Positions 22,633 through 34,175 of a DNA stretch of 64,000 nt are shown in pieces; positions within the stretch are counted from its first letter, which is position 1, and each line of letters begins with the position of its first letter. The notes under the pieces are model-generated. The model was not told where the DNA came from and did not search any database. It saw nothing but the letters and a program-made list of their open reading frames with translations. The position numbers and the translations under genes were made by a program. Source of the DNA: Welwitschia mirabilis (lineage: Eukaryota; Gnetophyta; Gnetopsida; Welwitschiales); contig JBOZIK010000001.1 in assembly GCA_051453625.1 (NCBI GenBank), forward strand, positions 113,090,152 to 113,154,151, read 5' to 3'.

Positions 22633-23600
22633 ATGTTTTATCATGTTTGAATTTAGTTTAGGCTTTATGAATGAGTTAACAATGAATAGCTTGAGTTTGT
22701 TTTTCATGTAAATGATCTAAATGAGCTAAATGAGTTTTAAGATTCTCTTCTAAATTCATAAAATTAAGTTGATGTGTAGAATAGTAAGAATTCTAACAAA
22801 CATCAGTAACTAAAATACAAACTTTACTGTATATAAGTTTGTAAGGTGAAAAATCAAGTGAATTATGCCAAGTTATACAGTAAGCCCAAAAAACATCATT
22901 TAGTTTAAAATCCCATGATTTATTATTGGTAGAGACAAGTTTTTGAATCATCTTTTTAATTTATCTATTAGTATTTTCAGCTTGTCCATTGGTTTGAGAT
23001 GGTAAGCACAAGCTACTTAATGTTCTATTCCAATGGATAAAATAAGTTTTCTAAAAAGATGGTTGATGAGATGAGTTCCGGATCACTAATAATTATTCAA
23101 GAAAAGCCAAAATGTTGAAAAATTTGAGTTCTAACAAAGTTACAAATAGTTCGAGCACTATTTAAGGAAGTAGGCACTACTTCAACCCATTTAATCACAT
23201 AATCAACAACCATTAGAATGTAATTTTTGTCTTTAGAAGGTGTTTTAATTAGACTTATGAAATTAATTCCCTAATAGTTAAAAGGTTTACACTCAAGAAT
23301 AAGTTTTAGGGGTATTTCTTGTAGTTGTAAAAGGCTACCAAAATGTTGACATACATTGCACCTTCTAGCATAATAGAAAGAGTCCTAAAAAAGACTAAGC
23401 CAATAGAATCTGGAGTAAAGAATTTTCATGGCTATTTTTTGATTGCTAAAATGTCCATCACAAACATCACCATGATAAAGATGAAGGATATTTGGTTTTC
23501 CCATTCTGGTATAGATTTTCTCATTATTTGATGCTTACACCTACGATAAAGATGGGGCGCTATCCATTCATAGTCACCTATCTTATGGAGAAAATATTTT
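22560..23600 (-). pseudogene. Integrase remnant of G1 gypsy element
   Basis: Reading leftwards on the minus strand: RRCNVCQHFGSL (zinc-binding end, about 23330-23375), GINFISLIKTPSKDKNYILM (first catalytic block with D replaced by N, about 23200-23270), WVEVVPTSLNSARTI (about 23150-23200), a degenerate 'HPHT' region, FWAYCITWHNSLDFSPYKL (about 22850-22910) and the C-terminal LVLLYNT block. These match the plus-strand integrase at 4780-5780. Stops are frequent. Confidence 0.8.
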
Positions 23601-23739
23601 CTTTAATTATGACTCTAATTTTGTGGTGTTTTTAAAGTAATAAGATAATTGATGATATCAGTGTATCATTGAGGGGATAAGTAGAAGATACAACAAATAG
23701 TTATTCATCTGGAAAAGAATCACTAATAGGAAGATCATC

Positions 23740-24480
23740 AAAAGAAGAAGTAAGGTGTGATAAGTGATTTGCTACATTGTTGTGTTGTCTTGCCTTATCC
23801 AGATGGTGAGATTGAATTCTTGCATTAAGATGATCCATCTAATCAACCTAGAACTATAATCTTTCTTAATCATCAAGTATTTAATCGTCGCATGGTCTAT
23901 GTAGACATTTGTATGAAAGCCTAAAAGATAATTTCTAAGATTATTGAGGCAAAAGATTATGTCTAGCATCTCTCTCTCAGTTGTTGAATAATTTATTTAA
24001 GCTTTGGATAATGTTTTACTATGATAAGATATGACTTTAAAATCATTTTTGTATTTTTCTCTAAGTACTCCACCTACAACAAAATTACTAGCATCACATA
24101 TTAACTCAAAATCTTTATTCTAACCGGGTCTTGTTACAATAGGAGCATAAGAGAGTTTATGTTTAAGTTTCTCAAAAGTAAGCTAAAAAGACATCTAATC
24201 AAATTTGGCTTCTCTTTTTAGTAATGAGTGTAGGGGTTTATAAATTTTAGCATAATCTTGTATGAAGTGGTAGTAAAAACCATAATGTCCAAAAAAAGAT
24301 CAAAGTTACTTAACATTAATTAGAGGAGTTAAGTTTTGAATGATACCAACCTTCTCAATGTCCATTCTAATTCCTCTTTTATAAATGTGATGGCCTAGAA
24401 CAATTCCACTTTCAACTAAGAATAAGTTCTTTTCCCAACTTAAATGAATGTCACATTCTATACATCTATCAAAGACTTTT
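23740..24480 (-). pseudogene. RT connection and RNase H remnant of G1 gypsy element
   Basis: The minus strand reads VLGHHIYKRGIRMDIEKV (about 24350-24410), ICDASNFVVGGVL (about 24065-24110, RNase H first block with its aspartate intact), REMLDIIFCLNNLRNYL and VYIDHATIKYLM (23860-23975), and LIRWIILMQEFNLTI. The open part is 23772-23969. Conserved acidic residues of RNase H are still visible, but stops separate the blocks. Confidence 0.85.
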
Positions 24481-24499
24481 TCTAATCTCTCTAAGGTTT

Positions 24500-24960
24500 A
24501 ATTAAAGGTTTCTTCAAAGATTAGAAAGTCATCCATAAAGATTTCTATCGAATCCTCTATCATGTCTTAAAAAAAAAACCATCATAGCTCTTTAAAAAGT
24601 TCGAGGAGTACTACATAATCCAAAAGGCATTTGTCTAAAAGAAAACGTCTAAAAAGGTAAAGTAAAAGTTGATTTAATGTGGCCTTCGCTAACTATGCAA
24701 ACCCTATTATAACTGCTATATCCATCTAAAAAGTAATAAAAAGCATGTCCCTGAATTCTATTGATTATCTGGTTGATAAATGGTAAAGAACAATGATTCT
24801 TTTTTGTGACTTCGTTTAGTTTTCTAAAATCTGTACACACACTCCACTTCCCATTCTTTTTTGATACTATAGTTAAGGAACTAGTCCATCCACTATCTAA
24901 TTTAGTGTACATGATTCTAGCATCCATTACTTTGATAATTTCATCCTTAACTCTTTTTTA
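24500..24960 (-). pseudogene. Reverse transcriptase remnant of G1 gypsy element
   Basis: The open stretch 24649-24927 contains KKNGKWSVCTDFRKLNEVTK, then LPFINQIINRIQGHAFYYFL and DGYSSYN, i.e. RT blocks 2-4 of gypsy elements. Farther left the polymerase motif IFMDDFLIFEE is readable, with the codons for M-D-D at 24528-24536. This is the best preserved RT in the window. Stops on either side inactivate it. Confidence 0.88.
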
Positions 24961-25535
24961 AGTGCTAGATTTAATCTTCTTTATGGTTGCCTAATAGGTT
25001 TTACATTTTCCTCAAGATTTTATGCTAAATAATAGAAGAAGAAATGGTGGTTAAATGTTTATGAAACCAAGCAAATGCACAAATTTTGGAATTCAAAAGG
25101 TAGGTTAAGATTCACTCTTTTTTAAGGAAGAGATTTTTGTTGATAATGAGAGATTTGTTCTAATCTTAAAGAGAAAAATATACTTTAGTCCACTAGGGAG
25201 ATTTTTGAAATTTAGACTAAAATTTTCAGTTTCTGTTATAGAATCATGTTATGGATGATCTCCATTAAAGTGTAATTTTTCATTTGTTGTTAAGAATTGG
25301 ACTTCTTTATAGATTAAGGGTTTTGTTTCTTCTTTATTATAATTTAAAAGGTCATTTTATAAATGCTCAAAGTTGGATGTATCAAAAGCTTCTAAGTTTT
25401 TCATTTCAAGTGGATCATCATAAAGTGTAGATTTTCGTAACATTATCCATCTTTCTTCAAGCAGATGATTTTGAAGGAATAAGGTTGATTTGGTTTGATT
25501 CTCTACATCCCATTCATTACCTAAGTCTTTATCAG

Positions 25536-25913
25536 CTACATCAAAACTCTAATTAAGAACTTTTTATTTCCTAGTTGACACTCCATCATCCCAGTACTTG
25601 TGTCGATAATGCAATGGACTATTACATAGAAGGATCTTCCTAGAAGTAATAGGTAACCTCCATTATGTTTGAGTTCTATGATTACCACATCTATAGGGCA
25701 GAATGCCTCTTCAATTTGAATCACTAAATATTTGCTAATCCCTAAGGGTTTCTTAACTAATGTGTCTACTAATTTTAATAGAATCTGAATATGCTCTATT
25801 CTACCTTCTAAATTGAGTCTCTGATAAATATGTAATGGCATGATTTTGACACTTGTTCCAATGTTGATTAAAGCCCTTTTGATCCTTTTATCTCCCTCTA
25901 ATATATCCCTCAT
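25536..25913 (-). pseudogene. Aspartic protease remnant of G1 gypsy element
   Basis: An uninterrupted 125-codon stretch carries ALINIGTSVKIMPLHIYQRL, the retropepsin active-site block in which the catalytic aspartate has become asparagine (LINIG instead of LIDIG), and LKHNGGYLLLLGRSF as the second block. The length is close to a whole protease domain. The D-to-N change alone would abolish activity. Confidence 0.8.
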
Positions 25914-26151
25914 GATGACTACCCCTGGATCCTTAAATTTTTGAGACTTTTATAACACTAAGTTTGTGAGAGATTGAGTTAAAAAGACTTTATTAGGAAT
26001 AACTCATTTTTATTTTCTTCTTCTTAAGTCTTTCCATATTTTAGATTATTTTGGGTTTCCTTGTAAAAGCTTTTAGAATGGTAAGTTTATACTCACATTT
26101 TGCATCAAGGTTTTAAGATGTTAATTGAAAGTTGAATTAGTATTAAGCCTA

Positions 26152-27720
26152 TCAAGCCAAGGGATAGCTGGTTTCTTTTCTGATTGTTGTGAAGAATTTT
26201 TTCTTTTTACTTTTGCCAAGAGAAGGGAAGTTGTGATGTTCTAGTATTTTGATGTCCTCTTTTTCTTCTTCATCCCTAATGTTGTTGTGGAAGGTTGATG
26301 CTTCATAAGGAGAAGGGTTTGCTTCATGTTCACTTTGTGTTACAACCTTATAATCTTTTCTCATATTGTTGGGATTCAGTAGAGGTTGTATTGCTAATGA
26401 TCCTTGTAGTTTTTGGTTTACTAACGTGCTTTGTTAAAGGACATCTACTAAGTTTTGAATGTTAGAGTTTGTCTTTTCAATGTTAAAGTTTGTCTTTTCT
26501 TGTGATTTCCTGAGTTGATTGATAGAACTTCTAAGTGAATCATCTTGATGTTAAAAGTTTAATGAACTTGGTTGAAAGTTTGAATTTTTAATAGATTTTT
26601 AAAAGGTTAAAAATTGGTTTAAAAATTTTTGAGTATGTTATCAAAGATTTGAAAATTAAATTGTGTTTGCATCCTAGGTTGCATCTGGTTTTGGCTTTGG
26701 TTTTGATTTTGGAAGTACAAAAATTTTTGGTTAAAAGCATAAATCTCTTTATGTATTTTCTTCTTTTAGGTTGGCAATAGTGGGCAATCTTTGATTATGT
26801 AGTAGTTATCCTTACATAAATCACATGTTGGCATAATAATCTTCTCAGTTGCTAATTTTGCATCTAAAATCATCTCAGTATATCTCTTCAAAGTTGTTGT
26901 GAATTTTTTAATCAAATTTACAAGGTTCTCTTCTATTTTGTCTACCTCCTTTTCATATTTTACTTCTTTTAAATCTTTTATGATTTTTCCCACAGTGTAG
27001 TTATTTATTGATGTTGGCCAAGTTTGGCTCACCTCTATAAGTTCTTCTAATGTTTTCTAGAAATTTTCTAAGGTGAGGTTCATTAGGTTTCCCCTACAAG
27101 AAAAATCTATGAGCTGTTTCATCTGGCTATTTAGTCCACTGTAAGTAATTAATTAGCTCTTCTCATGTGAAAGTGTCTATGGAATTAGAGTAAATTATGA
27201 TAAAGAAATGTTCATATGTGGAAGCATAATCCTCATTTGGTTATTATTGAAAATTTATCACTTTTTTTTTCTTTTCTTAATAGTTAATTTACTCATAAAT
27301 CTTTTAATAAATACTTCTTAGACTTAATTCTATAGACTTTGTGAGGTATAGTTCTCAACCAAATTTTTGCTTTCCTTTCAATGTAATGGTAAAAACGACC
27401 ATATAGGTATGATCACTAATCCTTTTCTTTACATTTCTAAAGGTAAGAACTAACTTTTTAATGTTTGTAATGTGTTGGAGGGGATCCTCACCACATTCAC
27501 CACTAAAGATGGGATAGGCATTTAAATTCTTTAATTCAATGTCATCTCCTGGGGGTAAATCAAAAGGAGTTTCAATTTTCCATTTCCTATTGGCTATTAG
27601 TTCCTTAAGGGTAAGGTTTGCATTAGGACCAGGGGTTAAATACCCTATGACTTGCTTTTGTTTTTACGTAACGTTTGACATCATAAAACTATCTTCTTCT
27701 AAAGTACTTTATAAGAAATT
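26152..27720 (-). pseudogene. gag remnant of G1 gypsy element
   Basis: From right to left: ELKNLNAYPIFSGECGEDPLQHI (about 27470-27540; the 'GlPsEDP..Hi' start of Athila gag), KRISDHTYMVVFTITLKGK (about 27380-27440), NEDYASTYEHF (about 27210-27250), an open part at 26766-27032 with a Cys pair (CDLCKDNYYIIKDC, about 26775-26820, resembling a zinc knuckle), and the acidic linker DEEEKEDIKILEHHNFPS (26152-26364). Interrupted by stops throughout. Confidence 0.75.
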
Positions 27721-27839
27721 TTTTTTTTACGAAATTAGATTTGAAAAAGATGAATTCAAAAGGGATAGTATATGCACCTAGAGATTGTGTTCCTAACTCT
27801 AATTCAAAGTTGATAAATTCTTCTCTTATGTTTCTTCTA

Positions 27840-28341
27840 TCAGTAGCCTTTTTCTTTGATATTTCTTTCCCGAATTGACCATATCACAGCATCTTTCAAA
27901 CATGAAATAATATAAAATGAAATAAAAAACAACAGACAGTCCTCCATCTGGTCATGGAGACGACACAAGGGACAATGGAAAGTAATTATTACTAATATAA
28001 AAATTATTGTAATCTGAAAACAGAAAGTAAAAAATAGAATCAGATCTATCGTCCACCTTGTCATGGGAATGATAAAGGAGACAACAGTTATTTTACTATT
28101 GAAATAGAAACTGAAAGAAAAGTTCATAGACGGAAAGTCAAATGGGAAATCTATGTCATCGTTTTTAATTTCATGAAGATGACACAGAGGAAAACAGACT
28201 ATTATTAAAAAACTAAGAAAAATAGAAAATCAACAACTAAAACCTACAATTCCTAAATAATAATACAATGTCGCTACACATAAATATTTGAACAGAAATC
28301 CTATTTTAAGCGATAATAATCCTCATGCTCCTCAGTAGCCA
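27840..28341 (-). other. 5' untranslated part of G1 gypsy element with dyad repeats
   Basis: Lies between the gag start and the primer-binding site. It contains three loosely repeated segments about 80-100 bp apart (near 27940, 28050 and 28155), each with a GTC(A/G)TC or GTCC arm opposite a GA(T/C)GACA arm, resembling the LTR dyads. Confidence 0.6.
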
Positions 28342-28359
28342 TCCCTAACAATGGTACTA
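28342..28359 (-). promoter_or_regulatory. Primer-binding site, tRNA-Asp type (decayed)
   Basis: The minus strand reads TAGTACCATTGTTAGGGA. It differs from the Athila-type site TGGCGCCGTTGCCGGGGA (complementary to tRNA-Asp) only by C-to-T and G-to-A changes. It starts 3 bases inside the LTR end inferred from the LTR alignment. Confidence 0.75.
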
Positions 28360-28362
28360 AGA

Positions 28363-29587
28363 TGTTATGGTGCGTATTTTTTTGTAATCCTTTACATCTT
28401 ATTAAATCTTATTAATCAAAATTGATATATTGCAAAATACAACACACTATTATACATGGAAATGACCCAAATATCATAAACCCATTGAAGGCATGTGAGA
28501 AAAGAAGGAGAATTGATTTTTAATAGCATATTGTATCCAAAACTTAGGAACAATGCAAGAAAATAAATATACAATGCAATCTAAATGCGACTTAACCTAG
28601 ATGAACACTTATCCAAGTACCGAATTGACTTGTCAGGAAGATTGGCTCTGTATAAGCTAAATCAACTAAGAAAACTATCACTAAGCGAGACCAACTTAGG
28701 CTATCAAGTAAGTCGAATAGTGTAATGCAAAATGCTCCTAACTAGTACTATCAGCCTTCGCAAAGGTTCCCTTTAAGACCTATAACATAAATGAGACTAT
28801 CACCAAATAAAGAATAATAATAAACCATAAGGAAGATTAAAAATATAAATGTATAAAAGAAACAAAGTTTTATATTAAAAATCGAACCAACATTTAGATT
28901 ACAAAACAGTCGCACCTCAACGGAGGATGCACAGCCCAACACTAAGAAAATAGCTTTCTGCAACTTACAAGATGGATCTCCCACCTTTCGATCTCCTGTC
29001 ACCAGAATTTTTTGTGCATCAAAGATGATAAGAAGATTGTGAAGGGATTTGTTTATATAGTGAACAAGGTAAAACTATTACAGAAAATGCACTAAAAATA
29101 CACTCAAATCCAAGAAAGAAACAGATGAAATAAATTAAAGTTAGCTGGCCATTTCAGATGTCATCCTAACTATCATGGAAACAACCAAGGGGATGATGGT
29201 ATATGCATTATGACTTGGCATCCTTCCTTTTGTGGGGACAACATGGAAGACGACACTCTCCATTGGTTGCAACTCTAGTTCATGTCAACATCTGATTTAG
29301 CTTGTAAATGGATGTCATCCTACCTGTCATGGGGATGACATAGGGAATGACAGTTCTCCTTATCTTTTTAACCCAAGAGAATTCTACCTTTTGAATCATT
29401 GATCTTCATCCAAACCACTAAGCATCAAAAAGTGTTTAAAATGCTTCTAAACATGTCAAGGATTGCGTATTTCAGTGATCATCCATCAACTCTCCATAAT
29501 CCTCAGAATTGCATCTAAACCTATATAAATGTCCTGCAAAATAGCTCGTAACACCCCGATAAATACATACAATTTGACAACGCATCA
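28363..29587 (-). repeat. 5' LTR of G1 gypsy element
   Basis: 1225 bp. On the minus strand it runs from TGATGCGTTGTC to CGCACCATAACA, giving TG...CA termini. Alignable with 19132-20356 throughout. Contains a TATA-like site (about 29051-29059, minus) and the dyad cluster at about 29160-29350. Confidence 0.9.
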
Positions 29588-29592
29588 ATTGT
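29588..29592. repeat. Right target-site duplication of G1 gypsy element (ATTGT)
   Basis: Partner of ATTAT at 19127-19131; 4 of 5 bases identical. Confidence 0.6.
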
Positions 29593-30480
29593 GTTTACTA
29601 GAATAATCTTTGCTTTACTGAATAGGAAAATGTCAATCCAACTATTACATTTTTGTTCTTCCAAGAGATTGAGATCTTCCATTTAAAGATTAGTATCTTC
29701 AAGTATACATCTCTTCAAGATCCTTACTTTACATCTAAAGTTTTTATGGTTACTATGTGGATCCTTACCCAACTATTCACGAAATACACTCTACTCTTTT
29801 ACTAATTAATTACCATCTCAGACTCTTGTGAACTCCTTTAATCCCCTTTTAATAGCTCTGATTTATTGGATGCTTACCTCTAAGAAAAAAATTAAATCAT
29901 CTATAAAGCGATTGTAGCTTATTTGCATCTTATAAATCCCCCTCTTTACGTAATCTTATAAAACATCTAAAACACTTACAAAAAGATACAATGAGAGGAA
30001 ATCCCCTTGTCGTAGCCCTCTTCCTATTTCAAAAAGCCCATAAATCTTTTTGATTCATTTGTTCCTGCACCTGGCTATTCTTTACAGCTAGAGGATTGTC
30101 TTGATAAACTATGGAAGGAACCCTTTCGTGTATAAAACATGCTCTAGAAATCCATAGGAGATACTATCATAACCAGTTTTAATATCTAACTTTAATGCAT
30201 AAGTCACCATTTTTTCTTCTTAATAAAATAAAAGATTTCATAATTAAATATCATCTGATCAAGAATTCTTTTGTTTTTCAGGAATTCTACTTTGTTTAAT
30301 CTCTCTATAGTTTGTAGGTAAGGTATGATTTGATTAACTAGAACCTTGGATAAGAGCCTGTATAGGACTTTACACATCCTAATGGATCTCAACTCTTGTA
30401 CATCTACTACTCTTTTTTTTTCATAACATAATAATGTCCATGATTTTATCAAAGGCATTTTCTACTAACTCCTTCACTAT
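29588..30480 (-). pseudogene. LINE (L1-type) reverse transcriptase remnant
   Basis: The minus strand reads a non-LTR RT in pieces: SIRMCKVLYRLLSKVLVNQI (30300-30400; L1 'iSLcNv.YKiiskvLanRl' block), NKRILDQMIFNYEIF (30225-30300), KLDIKTGYDSISYGFLE (about 30140-30195), RGLRQGD and LSLYLF (about 29965-30025), and NRFIDDLIFF (29887-29920), where FIDD stands for the catalytic FADD box with both aspartates intact. The sequence breaks off at the gypsy LTR and resumes at 19131. Confidence 0.88.
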
Positions 30481-32160
30481 TTCCTAGGATTTAGGAAAAA
30501 ATTTTACTATTTACATATGTGGATCTGGGATCTGATTCAGCTTCATTTTCCAAGGGAACTTTGAAACCTCATTTGTTTTCAACTCTCATAGGGGGTCCTC
30601 CCCTTTCTAGAACTCAAGCCATAAAGTTGACATTTCTATATACTCTTTTGTTGTCCATAACACTTACAAACTTCTAATAAAAGCTCTTGATGTCTTATTT
30701 TCTTCATATAATTGACAGTTCCAAAGTGCTTAGTTTATCACGTTTATCCATCTTCTTTGGTTGTCCATTCTGAAGAAAAACTTTAGATTCTTATCTTTGT
30801 TCTTTAACTAGTTAATGTGTGATGTTTTCTTCTAGTAGTACTTCTCTTATTTATTATCTTAATGAACCTTTTACAACCTATGCCACTCTTCCTTGTGAAA
30901 GTCTGCTTTGCTTTCCTGCCTCATTTGAATTTCTCTAATATCTTGCTCCAGTTCTTTCTTTCTTCTAAATCTTCTTTCCCATTCTTTTCTCCAAGCCTTC
31001 AAATTCTCTTAAAGAGTAAAAATGGGTCTGAGGCTATCTAATTATTAGTCTCTTTCTAAAAGCATTTTCACCTCCTTATCTTATAAATAGACATTTTTAA
31101 AATTGAAATGGAAATTCCTTATACTAATTTTGTATAACAATAGAGATATGGGTTTATGATCTGAGAATCTCTTAGCCTTCCCTTCTAACCTCCAGGATTT
31201 GTTTCTAAGTAGGTTTGATGAAATGAGTGCTTACTTTATTCTTGATAGAATTCAATCATTACCCTTTCTTCTATTATACCCTATGAATTAGATCTTTTAG
31301 AGAGAAAATTCTATCAAATATAATAAAATCATCAAGTTTTACACTCTTGAATTTGACCATATCACTCCCTCTTCCTTTTTCCATTCATATAAGATTTGGT
31401 TGAAGTCCTTGTTAGTTCTCTAGTTTTTATTAGATTCCTCTCTTTTTCCTCCCCCCAATTTTATATTTTCCATCATAATTTGAGGGTTATAAATATTAAC
31501 CAGCCATCAATCATTCATTGAAATGATTTAATACCAACTATTCATCTGTATTCTCTTGTATTTTACATCCTTCTTTATCATCATTAACAGAACTCATAGT
31601 TCTCCACATCTAAGAACTTACTTTATGTTTCATGTTTCATGAAATTCACCAAAAACTCTTCCCTTTTAATTTTTATCTCCTAAAGATAAACTATTCCTAC
31701 ATTATTATTATTATTAATAAACTCTTCTAAAGCTTTAGTTATTGGGGCCTCTCTCATGCCCCTTTATTCCAACTTTAAACATTTATGCTTCTTCTTTAGA
31801 TGTTTGGTTGACATTTTCAGAAGGGTCTTTTGGAACTTGTTTGCTATGTTTTTTGAATCTTCCCTCCTTGGTTTTTCTGCTATAAATGACCTCCTTATTT
31901 TTCTTTCTTAAATCTATTCTTCTTCACTTCTATAGTTTGATTCTGAGTCTAAGTGATCTATGTTACTATTTCCTAACATTGAAAATCTTTTTGGGATTGG
32001 TTTCTTATTTTTCTAGTTTAGATTCTAATTTTATCTTATTGCGTGAATCTACTCCTATTTTTTCTCCCATTAGATCTAATTTTATTTTTGATGGAGTAAA
32101 TCCTCTTGTCTTTTTCTTTTTTTATCTTTGGATAATTTGCTTTCTCCTTCCTTATGCCTA
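30481..32160 (-). pseudogene. LINE endonuclease and linker remnant
   Basis: At about 31140-31210 the minus strand reads NKSWRLEGKAKRFSDHKPISLLLY, matching the C-terminal endonuclease block 'SDHsPill' of plant L1 elements, followed by an FHFNFKNVYL-like 'FrFenmW' segment (about 31080-31130). The N-terminal endonuclease blocks further right are too decayed for me to name individually. The region 30500-31080 would be the linker before RT. Confidence 0.7.
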
Positions 32161-32732
32161 GTCTGATAAAGGTACCTACCTTCCTACATCTAGTAACAGT
32201 TTGAAAATATTCCTCATTCCTTTTGATCTTACATACTTCCTCACTATGCCCAAATGTTTTCAAATTGTTGCATTAGACTATTTTACATTTTTGCATAATA
32301 TATCTTTTACTCTCACATTTCCCATCGATAATGTTCTTTACCTTGGAAAAAAATCTCTCAAAATGCTTAATTACGTCATAATGTGAGCATGAAGTAAGTA
32401 TGTTCTTGTATTCCACCTCTACTTCATCAATACTAAAGTTATGTATTATCTTAAATTTTCTTAATGTTTTGGTTGTTTCTATTTTTATCCAAGTATAAAA
32501 CCTAATAAGGGTCATTCTAGTCCTCATCACTATTGCTAGATCTAGTTTTATAATCTCTTTGAATTGAGTAGCTAGTTCTCTTATGAACTCCTAGCTCCAT
32601 GGAGCTAAGCTATTTCCCTTAACTTTACCCAAATCAGTAATTTCTAGAATATCCTATTGAATTTTTCTCCTAGTCTCCAATAGGCAAGGGTAAGACCCCT
32701 CACTCCAAATAACTATGGTACTCTTAACATTA
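32161..32732 (-). pseudogene. LINE ORF1 remnant with zinc-knuckle trace
   Basis: Open minus-strand stretches 32273-32530 and 32036-32263 contain VEVEYKNILTSCSHYD, then KTFGHSEEVC after a frame change. Together these resemble the 'veYE.LP.fC..C..fGH....C' CCHC region at the end of plant LINE ORF1 proteins. The position upstream of the endonuclease is right for ORF1. Both the frame change and stops make it non-functional. It ends where the tandem repeat unit begins. Confidence 0.6.
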
Positions 32733-34175
32733 TGTTGTTTAGATCTTCTTCCAATTTAAATTTGAACAGGATAAGCCCTTCTGCCAAAGCTACCACCTAA
32801 GACTTCAGCACTTCTACCAAAGCTACCACCGAGGTCCTGAAGATACAAATCAACCTACCAGACAAAACTTAGATTACTCTTTAACACTCATGCAATGCTC
32901 TAGGGTGGCTCTAATTTTAAATAAACCATTTTCTTGGAAAAAATTCATAATTGAAAGGGTCATTAGGAAGTCTCACTTCCCATGATCTCATTTGAAGTAG
33001 ACATTAGTTCTTGCTTGCTAGAAAACCCTCCCCACTTTTATGAACTCTTGTTTGCACCACACCTTTTCCTGTTGTCCAATCGATTCTACTCCATGACTTC
33101 CAGGCTATGTTGGCTTTCTCGCCTTCCCCTATGTCCTCTACCTCTTTCCTTAATACCACCATGTCACTACCACACACACATCCACTATATAAAACCCTCC
33201 TCGTACTCTAATCCTACTTTAAGCTTTCCCCATCCTCTTATCTATAACAGTGTTACAAAGAATCAGTTCCTCTTTTGAGCTTCCTTATTTGAAATTTGAT
33301 TTGTATATTTTTTAATACTTAGATCCATTTTTGTGATTGTACTTTTACCTTATAGCAAAGTTGCTTCATTCCTATTATTGAACATTTATGTTTTGGTATA
33401 TTTCTAACTTATTCCAAACATCTATAATCTAAAGTTTTATCTTAATATTTTTAAAATTCAAGATATCCTAGAAAAGTATTTATCTTGTATTTTTTTTGTT
33501 GCATGAATAAAATTCTTTGTTCATTTAGATAGTGAGTACTTTTCCATTAGCTTAAGGTGTTATTATTGATTCATTTACTCTAATTTTGATATGTCTCATA
33601 GTTGTGTGGTTCTTAGTCTAGTTGGATTTAAATTGGTTTTGTTCACTTACCTTCTTCTTAGAAAGTCTTGTTTAAATCCTAAATGAAAGTTGATTTTGAT
33701 TTCTAAGAGTTTCTCCCCATTATTAATTATGATATCAATAGTTCATCTTTCTTATTTAAGGATTGGAACTCCACTAGTAACTATTGTTTTTCAGTTGTCT
33801 TTTTTGCCTTTTTTTAGTATTAAACCTAACAAAAATTAGATTCCTCTTATGATTTTTTACCCACTTTTTAATGGTTTTTGTGATTTGAATGATCTGTATA
33901 TTTGCATTTGTGGTGGCTCATGAATCCCCTTCTTATTTGCATCAGGAAAATTTCTTTCACTAATTAATAAAAGTAATTTTATTACTATTTAACCATATTT
34001 CTAGTTAACACCATAACATATATTTAAAATAATACAATATCTAATATATTTATTTTATTTAGTAGAAGATATGTTTCATCAAAAGTTATAATAATTTGTT
34101 TGCTTAGATACATTAATAATTATACTAAAGATGAAACTAGTACCTTATAGTTTAGGTATGGTCCTGTTGTCATTA
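32733..34175. repeat. Unit A of a 1443 bp tandem duplication
   Basis: Starts TGTTGTTTAGATCTTCTTCC and aligns with unit B, which starts at 34176 (TGTTGTTTAGGTCTTCTTCC) and, after an interruption, continues at 43531. Shared landmarks include GAACATTTATG, ATTTTTAAAATTCAAG and GCATTTGTGGTGGCT. Unit A has a TATATAAAA-like site at about 33185-33193. It may be derived from an LTR or a non-autonomous element, but I see no coding capacity that identifies it. Confidence 0.8.

Larger units (their letters stand above)
19132..29587 (-). mobile_element. Full-length decayed Ty3/gypsy (Athila/Tat-type) element, family G1
   Basis: Two 1225 bp LTRs (19132-20356 and 28363-29587) in the same orientation flank an internal region that reads gag, protease, RT, RNase H, integrase on the minus strand. 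A primer-binding site, a purine-rich tract and a near-matching 5 bp target duplication are present. All domains are interrupted and the LTRs are only about 80-85% identical by eye, so the insertion is old. It sits inside a LINE. One 100 N gap within it is bracketed by a tandem duplication. Confidence 0.9.
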
